A stretch of DNA of 9,138 bases from Deltaproteobacteria bacterium (GTDB lineage: Bacteria; Desulfobacterota; Binatia; DP-6): assembly GCA_005879205.1 (NCBI GenBank), contig VBLD01000102.1:1-9138 (forward strand), read 5' to 3'. The notes beneath the pieces are model-generated. The model had not been told where the DNA came from. It worked only from the letters and a program-made list of their open reading frames with translations, and did no database searches. The position numbers were made by a program, and so were the translations under genes. Shown piece by piece: positions 4,622-9,138 of this stretch; position 1 is the stretch's first letter; every line of letters begins with the position of its first letter.

Positions 4622-7024
4622 ATGGCGAAGAACCTGGTCATCGTCGAGTCCCCCGCCAAGGCCAAGACGCTCGGCAAGTACCTCGGGCGGGACTACCAGG
4701 TGAAGGCCTCGGTCGGCCACGTGGTGGACCTCCCGAAGTCGAAGCTCGGCGTCGACATCGAGCGCGACTTCGAGGCCGAGTACCACGTCATCCAGGGCAA
4801 GACGAAGATCCTCGAGGAGATCAAGAAGGCCGCCAAGGACAAGGAGAACATCTACCTCGCGCCCGACCCGGACCGCGAGGGCGAGGCGATCGCCTGGCAC
4901 ATCGCCAAGAAGCTGGGGCCGCGGCGGAAGAACGTCCACCGCGTGCTGTTCAACGAGATCACCAAGAAGGCCGTGCTCGAGGCGATCAAGAACCCCCTGG
5001 CGATCGACCAGAACCGCTTCGAGGCGCAGCAGGCCCGCCGCATCCTCGACCGCCTGGTCGGCTACCAGCTCTCCCCGCTGCTCTGGAAGAAGGTGCGGCG
5101 CGGGCTCTCCGCGGGCCGCGTGCAGTCCGTGTCCGTGCGCATCCTCTGCGAGCGTGAGCGCGAGATTCGCGCCTTCAATCCCGAGGAGTACTGGACGGTC
5201 GAGGCGCGGCTCGAGGGGAGCGCGCCCCCGCCCTTCGTGGCGCGGCTGGCCGAGGTGGCCGGGCAGAAGCTCGACCACAAGCAGCTCCGGCTCGACGCCC
5301 GGGCGCGCGTCGACGAGGTGCTGGCGCCGCTCGCGGGCGCGCCGTGGACCGTCACAAAAGTAGAACGAAAAGAACGCCGCCGGCATCCGACGCCGCCCTT
5401 CGTCACCTCGCGGCTCCAGCAGGAGGCGTCTCGCAAGCTCGGCTACCAGCCGTCGCGGACGATGCGCATCGCGCAGCGGCTCTACGAGGGCATCGATCTC
5501 GGGCCCGACGACGGCTCGGTCGGCCTCATCACCTACATGCGGACCGATTCGACCCGCATCTCGGGCGAGGCGCTCGCCGCCGCGCGCGACTACATCAAGG
5601 CGCGCTACGGGGACCCCTACCTGCCCGAGGCGCCCAACGTCTACCGCTCGAAGAAGGACGCGCAGGACGCGCACGAAGCGATCCGGCCGACCTCCATGGA
5701 GTACGATCCCGAGCGAGTCGCCGCCCGTCTCGACCGCGAGGAGCTCGCGGTCTACACGCTCATCTGGAACCGCTTCGTCGCCAGCCAGATGGCGTCGGCG
5801 GTCTTCGACGCCACCGCGGTCGACATCGCGGTGGGCAACTGCCGTTTCCGGGCCACCGGCCAGATCCTCAAGTTCGACGGGTTCATCCGCGTCTACACCG
5901 AAGGCCGCGACGACGAGCAGCCGAGCGAGGAGGAAGGCGAGGGGCAGCTGCCGCCGCTGGCCGAGGGCGACGTGCTCCGGCTCCTCGAGCTGGTGCCCGA
6001 GCAGCACTTCACGCAGCCGCCGCCGCGTTTCACGCAGGCGACGCTCATCAAGGAGCTCGAGGAGAACGGCATCGGGCGCCCGTCCACCTACGCCTCGATC
6101 GTCGGCACGATCCTCAACAAGGAGTACGTCGTCGAGGACGAGCAGAAGCGGCTGCGGCCGACCGAGCTCGGCTTCCTGGTGACGGACCTCCTCGTCGAGT
6201 CCTTCCCCGACGTCCTCAACGTCGAGTTCACGGCCGGCATGGAGGGCGACCTCGACGCCATCGAGGACGGACGCGAGCACTGGGTGGCGACGATGCGCCG
6301 CTTCTGGGAGCCCTTCTCCCGCGACCTCGAGAAGGCCGAGGTCGAGATGCGCGACGTCAAGCGCGAGGAGCGCCCCACCGACCTCGTGTGCGAGAAGTGC
6401 GGCAAGCCGATGGTCATCAAGTGGGGCCGGCGGGGTGAATTCCTCGCCTGCAGCGGCTATCCCGAGTGCAAGAACACCAAGAACTTCACCCGCGACGAGG
6501 ACGGCACGATCCGCCCGGCGGAGGTGGAGACCACCGACGAGGTGTGCGAGAAGTGCGGGCGGCCCATGCAGGTGCGCTTCGGCCGCTACGGCAAGTTCCT
6601 CGGCTGCTCGGGATATCCGGAGTGCTCCAACATGCAGCCGCTCCACAAGCCCGTGCCGACCGGCGTCAAGTGCCTCCAGTGCGGCGAGGGGGAGATGATG
6701 GAGCGCCGCTCGCGGCGCGGCAAGATCTTCTACAGCTGCAGCCGCTATCCCGACTGCCAGTTCGTCGCCTGGGACCGGCCGATCCCCGAGCCTTGCCCGC
6801 AGTGCGGCGCCGCCTTCGTCACCGAGAAGGTGACCAAGCGCTACGGCACGGTCCGGCGCTGCGTGAAGGAGGAGTGCGGCTGGCAGGTGCAGCTCGACAC
6901 CGGCGACGGCGAGTTCGCGCCGCTGCCGGCGCGCCGGGCGGCGGCCAAGGTCGCGCCGCGTCGCCGCACGGCGGGCGACGGCGCCGCCCGTCCCGCCGCG
7001 CGCCGGCGCGCCAGCTCCACATGA
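4622..7024 (+). CDS. topA: DNA topoisomerase I (type IA)
   Basis: The enzyme relaxes negatively supercoiled DNA by cutting and passing a single strand through a 5'-phosphotyrosine link. The toprim domain shows VIVESPAKAKTLGKYLG with catalytic E9, and the metal-binding DPDREGE (82-88). The active-site tyrosine is Y305 in GLITYMRTDSTRIS. Four C-terminal zinc ribbons follow with paired cysteines at 590/593...610/616, 642/645...662/668, 684/687...706/712 and 725/728...747/752. A basic Ala/Arg-rich tail runs from about 770 to 800. The length (800 residues) and domain order are complete. ATG 4622 is the only sensible start (MAKNLVIVESPAK), and no ribosome site is evident. The stop overlaps the trmFO start as ATGA (7021-7024). 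A run of A-rich codons at 5354-5374 (residues 245-251) stands out against the rest. Confidence 0.99.
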   Translation: MAKNLVIVESPAKAKTLGKYLGRDYQVKASVGHVVDLPKSKLGVDIERDFEAEYHVIQGKTKILEEIKKAAKDKENIYLAPDPDREGEAIAWHIAKKLGPRRKNVHRVLFNEITKKAVLEAIKNPLAIDQNRFEAQQARRILDRLVGYQLSPLLWKKVRRGLSAGRVQSVSVRILCEREREIRAFNPEEYWTVEARLEGSAPPPFVARLAEVAGQKLDHKQLRLDARARVDEVLAPLAGAPWTVTKVERKERRRHPTPPFVTSRLQQEASRKLGYQPSRTMRIAQRLYEGIDLGPDDGSVGLITYMRTDSTRISGEALAAARDYIKARYGDPYLPEAPNVYRSKKDAQDAHEAIRPTSMEYDPERVAARLDREELAVYTLIWNRFVASQMASAVFDATAVDIAVGNCRFRATGQILKFDGFIRVYTEGRDDEQPSEEEGEGQLPPLAEGDVLRLLELVPEQHFTQPPPRFTQATLIKELEENGIGRPSTYASIVGTILNKEYVVEDEQKRLRPTELGFLVTDLLVESFPDVLNVEFTAGMEGDLDAIEDGREHWVATMRRFWEPFSRDLEKAEVEMRDVKREERPTDLVCEKCGKPMVIKWGRRGEFLACSGYPECKNTKNFTRDEDGTIRPAEVETTDEVCEKCGRPMQVRFGRYGKFLGCSGYPECSNMQPLHKPVPTGVKCLQCGEGEMMERRSRRGKIFYSCSRYPDCQFVAWDRPIPEPCPQCGAAFVTEKVTKRYGTVRRCVKEECGWQVQLDTGDGEFAPLPARRAAAKVAPRRRTAGDGAARPAARRRASST

Positions 7025-8361
7025 GCGAGCGCATCACCATCGTGGGCGGGGGTCTCGCCGGCGCGGAGGCGGCGTGGCAGCTCGCGCGCCAGGGTGTTCC
7101 CGTCGACCTCTACGAGATGCGGCCCGTGCGGGGGACCGCGGCGCACCACACCGATCAGCTGGGCGAGCTCGTGTGCTCCAACTCCTTCCGCAACGCGACG
7201 CTCGAGACGGCGGTCGGCCTGCTGAAGGAGGAGATGCGCCGGCTCGGGTCGCTCGTGATGCAGGTGGCCGACGCCAATCAGGTGCCGGCGGGCGCCTGCC
7301 TGGCCGTCGACCGCGATCACTTCGCCGCCGAGCTCACCCGCGCGGTCGAGACTCTGCCCGCTGTCCGGATCGTCCGCGAGGAGGTGACGGAGGTCCCGCC
7401 GGGCCTCACCATCCTCGCCACCGGGCCGCTCACGTCGCCGGCGCTCTCCGATGCGCTCCAGCGCGCTCTCGGCCGCACGCACCTCTACTTCTACGACGCG
7501 ATCGCGCCGATCATCACCGCCGAGTCGATCGACATGACGGTGGCCTGGAAGGCGTCGCGCTACGGCAAGGGCGGCGAGGACTACATCAACTGCCCGCTCG
7601 ACCGCGACCAGTACGCGGCGTTCGTCGAGGCGGTGGTCGCGGCCGAGAAGGTGCCCACCCGGGACTTCGAGCGCTGCCTCTACTTCGAGGGGTGCATGCC
7701 GATCGAGGAGATGGCGCGGCGCGGGCCGGCGACGCTGGCCTTCGGCCCGATGCGGCCCGTCGGCCTCGTCGACCCGCGCACGGGGCAGCGCGCGCACGCC
7801 TGCGTCCAGCTCCGGCAGGACGACGCCGAGGCGCGGCTCTTCAACATGGTCGGCTTCCAGACCAAGATGACCTATCCCGAGCAGCGCCGCGTGTTCCGCA
7901 TGATCCCCGGCCTCGAGCACGCGGAGTTCGTGCGGCTCGGGAGCCTGCACCGCAACACCTTCGTCAATGCTCCGGCGCTCCTCCTGCCCTCGCTGCAGGT
8001 GATCGGCCAGAAGAGGCTCCTCCTCGCCGGACAGATCGTCGGCGTCGAGGGCTACGTCGAGTCGGCGGCCACCGGGATGCTCGCCGGGCTCAACGTCGCG
8101 CGCCTGCTGCAGGGAGAGGCGCCGCTCACTCCTCCGCGTACTACATCTCTTGGCTCGCTCCTCGGCTACATCACGCACCGTGGGAAGAAGGCCTTCCAGC
8201 CGATGAACGCCAACTATGGCCTCTTCCCGCCGCTCTCCGGCTCGCTTCGGGGGCGAGAGAAAAAGCTCGCGCTCGCGGCCCGCGCCCTCGCGGACCTCGG
8301 ACACTGGCAGACGAGCGTCGGGCTCGCGCCAGAGCCGGCCGGTCGGCAATCGGTGGCGTGA
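7021..8361 (+). CDS. trmFO: TrmFO, FADH2/folate-dependent tRNA (uracil-54-C5)-methyltransferase
   Basis: TrmFO makes the ribothymidine at position 54 in the T-loop of tRNA, taking the carbon from methylenetetrahydrofolate and electrons from FADH2. The 446-residue length is usual. The FAD-binding GGGLAGAEAA is at 9-18. The two family cysteines are visible, C52 in ELVCSNSFRN and C225 in YFEGCMPIEEMA, matching the functional cysteines known in the Bacillus subtilis enzyme. Further conserved blocks are AYGKGGEDY-like YGKGGEDYINCPL, the FGPMRPVGLVDPRTG segment, FNMVGFQTKMTYPEQRRVFRMIPGLE, the GQIVGVEGYVESAATG flavin motif and a C-terminal FQPMNANYGLFP. Its ATG overlaps the topA stop by four bases without a ribosome site of its own, implying coupled translation. 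The stop overlaps the next ATG by one base (TGATG, 8359-8363). Confidence 0.98.
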   Translation: MSERITIVGGGLAGAEAAWQLARQGVPVDLYEMRPVRGTAAHHTDQLGELVCSNSFRNATLETAVGLLKEEMRRLGSLVMQVADANQVPAGACLAVDRDHFAAELTRAVETLPAVRIVREEVTEVPPGLTILATGPLTSPALSDALQRALGRTHLYFYDAIAPIITAESIDMTVAWKASRYGKGGEDYINCPLDRDQYAAFVEAVVAAEKVPTRDFERCLYFEGCMPIEEMARRGPATLAFGPMRPVGLVDPRTGQRAHACVQLRQDDAEARLFNMVGFQTKMTYPEQRRVFRMIPGLEHAEFVRLGSLHRNTFVNAPALLLPSLQVIGQKRLLLAGQIVGVEGYVESAATGMLAGLNVARLLQGEAPLTPPRTTSLGSLLGYITHRGKKAFQPMNANYGLFPPLSGSLRGREKKLALAARALADLGHWQTSVGLAPEPAGRQSVA

Positions 8362-9138
8362 TGGGGACCGCCGGCGGGCCGCCGGCGGGGGTGGGCCGGC
8401 GTGCGGCGGTGATCGACGTCGGCAGCAACTCGGTGTTGCTGCTGGCAGTCGCCGTCGAGCCGGACGGCCGCGCGCGCACCATCGACGCCGCGCTCGAGAC
8501 GACGCGGCTCGGCACGCGGCTCCGTGACGGCGGGGCGCTCGATCCGGCCGCTCGCGTGCGCACCGTCGCCGCGATTGCGGCGCTCGCCGCGCGCGCACGC
8601 GCGGCCGGCGCCGACCGGGTCTGGGCGTTCGCGACCGCCGCCGTGCGCCGCGCCGCCGACGGCGTCGCCTTCGCGCGCGAGGTGGAGCGGGCGGCCGGCG
8701 TGCCGGTGGAGGTGCTGTCGGGGACGCGCGAGGCGGCGCTCGCCTATGACGCCGTCGCGCACGCGCTTCCCGGACCCGAAGGCCCGCTGCTCGTCGTCGA
8801 CGTGGGGGGAGGGACGACCGAGCTGACGCTCGGACGCGGCGACGCGGTCGAGGAGACGGCGAGCCTGCCGCTCGGCGCGCTCTTGCTCGCCGAGACCGCC
8901 GGCGGGGACCTCGCCGCACGTGTCGACGGGCTGCTCGCGGGCTCTCCGCTCCTCGCGCGGGCGGCGCGGACCGGCGCGCGGCTCGCCGCCTCGGGCGGTA
9001 CGGCGACGGCGCTCGCCGCGCTCGACCTGGGACTGGAGCGCTACGAGCCGCGACGCGTGCATGGCCACGTCCTCGGACGCGGCACGCTGGAGGCGCTGGT
9101 CGCGCGCGTGGCGGCGCTGCCGGAGGCGGCCCTCGCTT
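8361..9138 (+). CDS. Ppx/GppA family phosphatase, 3' end outside window
   Basis: The first 259 codons of an actin-fold ATPase-like enzyme that removes phosphate from inorganic polyphosphate (Ppx) or from pppGpp (GppA); which one cannot be decided here. The first phosphate-binding loop is VIDVGSNSVLLLA (17-29). Then follow the RVWAFATAAVRRAADG segment, GTREAALAYDAVAHAL and the second nucleotide loop VVDVGGGTTELTLG (145-158, D147). SLPLGALLL, ASGGTATALAAL and RVHGHVL complete the family pattern up to the cut. The ATG at 8361 overlaps the trmFO stop by one base. The first ten residues are Gly/Pro-rich, so GTG at 8391 (residue 11) is an alternative start. The frame has no stop up to the window end. 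Position behind trmFO suggests it belongs to the same transcript. Confidence 0.93.
   Translation, partial: MGTAGGPPAGVGRRAAVIDVGSNSVLLLAVAVEPDGRARTIDAALETTRLGTRLRDGGALDPAARVRTVAAIAALAARARAAGADRVWAFATAAVRRAADGVAFAREVERAAGVPVEVLSGTREAALAYDAVAHALPGPEGPLLVVDVGGGTTELTLGRGDAVEETASLPLGALLLAETAGGDLAARVDGLLAGSPLLARAARTGARLAASGGTATALAALDLGLERYEPRRVHGHVLGRGTLEALVARVAALPEAALA

Noticed and set aside
4418..6646. Very long open frame on the - strand across dprA and topA (742 codons)
   Set aside because: It is antisense to two fully conserved genes, with composition dominated by Arg, Leu, Val, Glu and His as expected from reverse reading of GC-rich codons; no domain is recognisable.
6386..6880. Repeated cysteine-rich units as a separate repeat element
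   Set aside because: They are the four zinc ribbons at the C-terminus of topoisomerase I, diverged at DNA level and a normal part of the protein.
6841..8919. Long - strand open frame opposite topA, trmFO and the phosphatase gene
   Set aside because: Arginine- and proline-rich shadow of conserved + strand genes; stop codons are rare in all frames at this GC content.

Overview
The window is a stretch of very GC-rich bacterial chromosome with tightly packed genes, third codon positions that are mostly G or C, and several ATGA-type or one-base overlaps. The organism cannot be named from the sequence alone. High GC, a folate-type TrmFO and a dprA-topA-trmFO gene order would fit a deltaproteobacterial-like or related soil/sediment lineage such as Myxococcota, Binatota or Rokubacteria. 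That placement is inference. No rRNA, tRNA, CRISPR array, insertion sequence or phage gene was seen.

Left part (1-1596, + strand): the 3' portion of a radical SAM enzyme of the B12-binding type, split by a frame change near 505-515, followed after 2 bases by a dolichol-phosphate-mannose-synthase-like family 2 glycosyltransferase. The pair looks like the end of a lipid or surface-glycan modification cluster whose other genes lie upstream.

Middle part (1597-3340): a small unrecognised + strand gene (from 1660) runs head-on into a - strand operon. That operon, read right to left, is a Phd/YefM-type antitoxin, a RelE/ParE-type toxin (4-base overlap) and a stand-alone DNA-polymerase-I-type 5'-3' exonuclease. 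Neither the small gene nor the exonuclease has a stop codon where its recognisable coding sequence ends. Each reads on through the antisense of the other, which suggests a lost intergenic stretch around 1905-1932, either real or an assembly error.

Right part (3341-9138, + strand): a 140-base divergent intergenic region with a plausible promoter in each direction, then a housekeeping operon of dprA (DNA-uptake/recombination mediator), topA (DNA topoisomerase I with four zinc ribbons), trmFO (tRNA m5U54 methyltransferase) and the 5' part of a Ppx/GppA phosphatase cut by the window end. The last three are linked by overlapping stop and start codons, so coupled translation is likely.

I found no convincing new multi-gene system. 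The points most worth a second look are the two apparent coding disruptions, the toxin-antitoxin/5'-exonuclease operon, and the unrecognised small gene.
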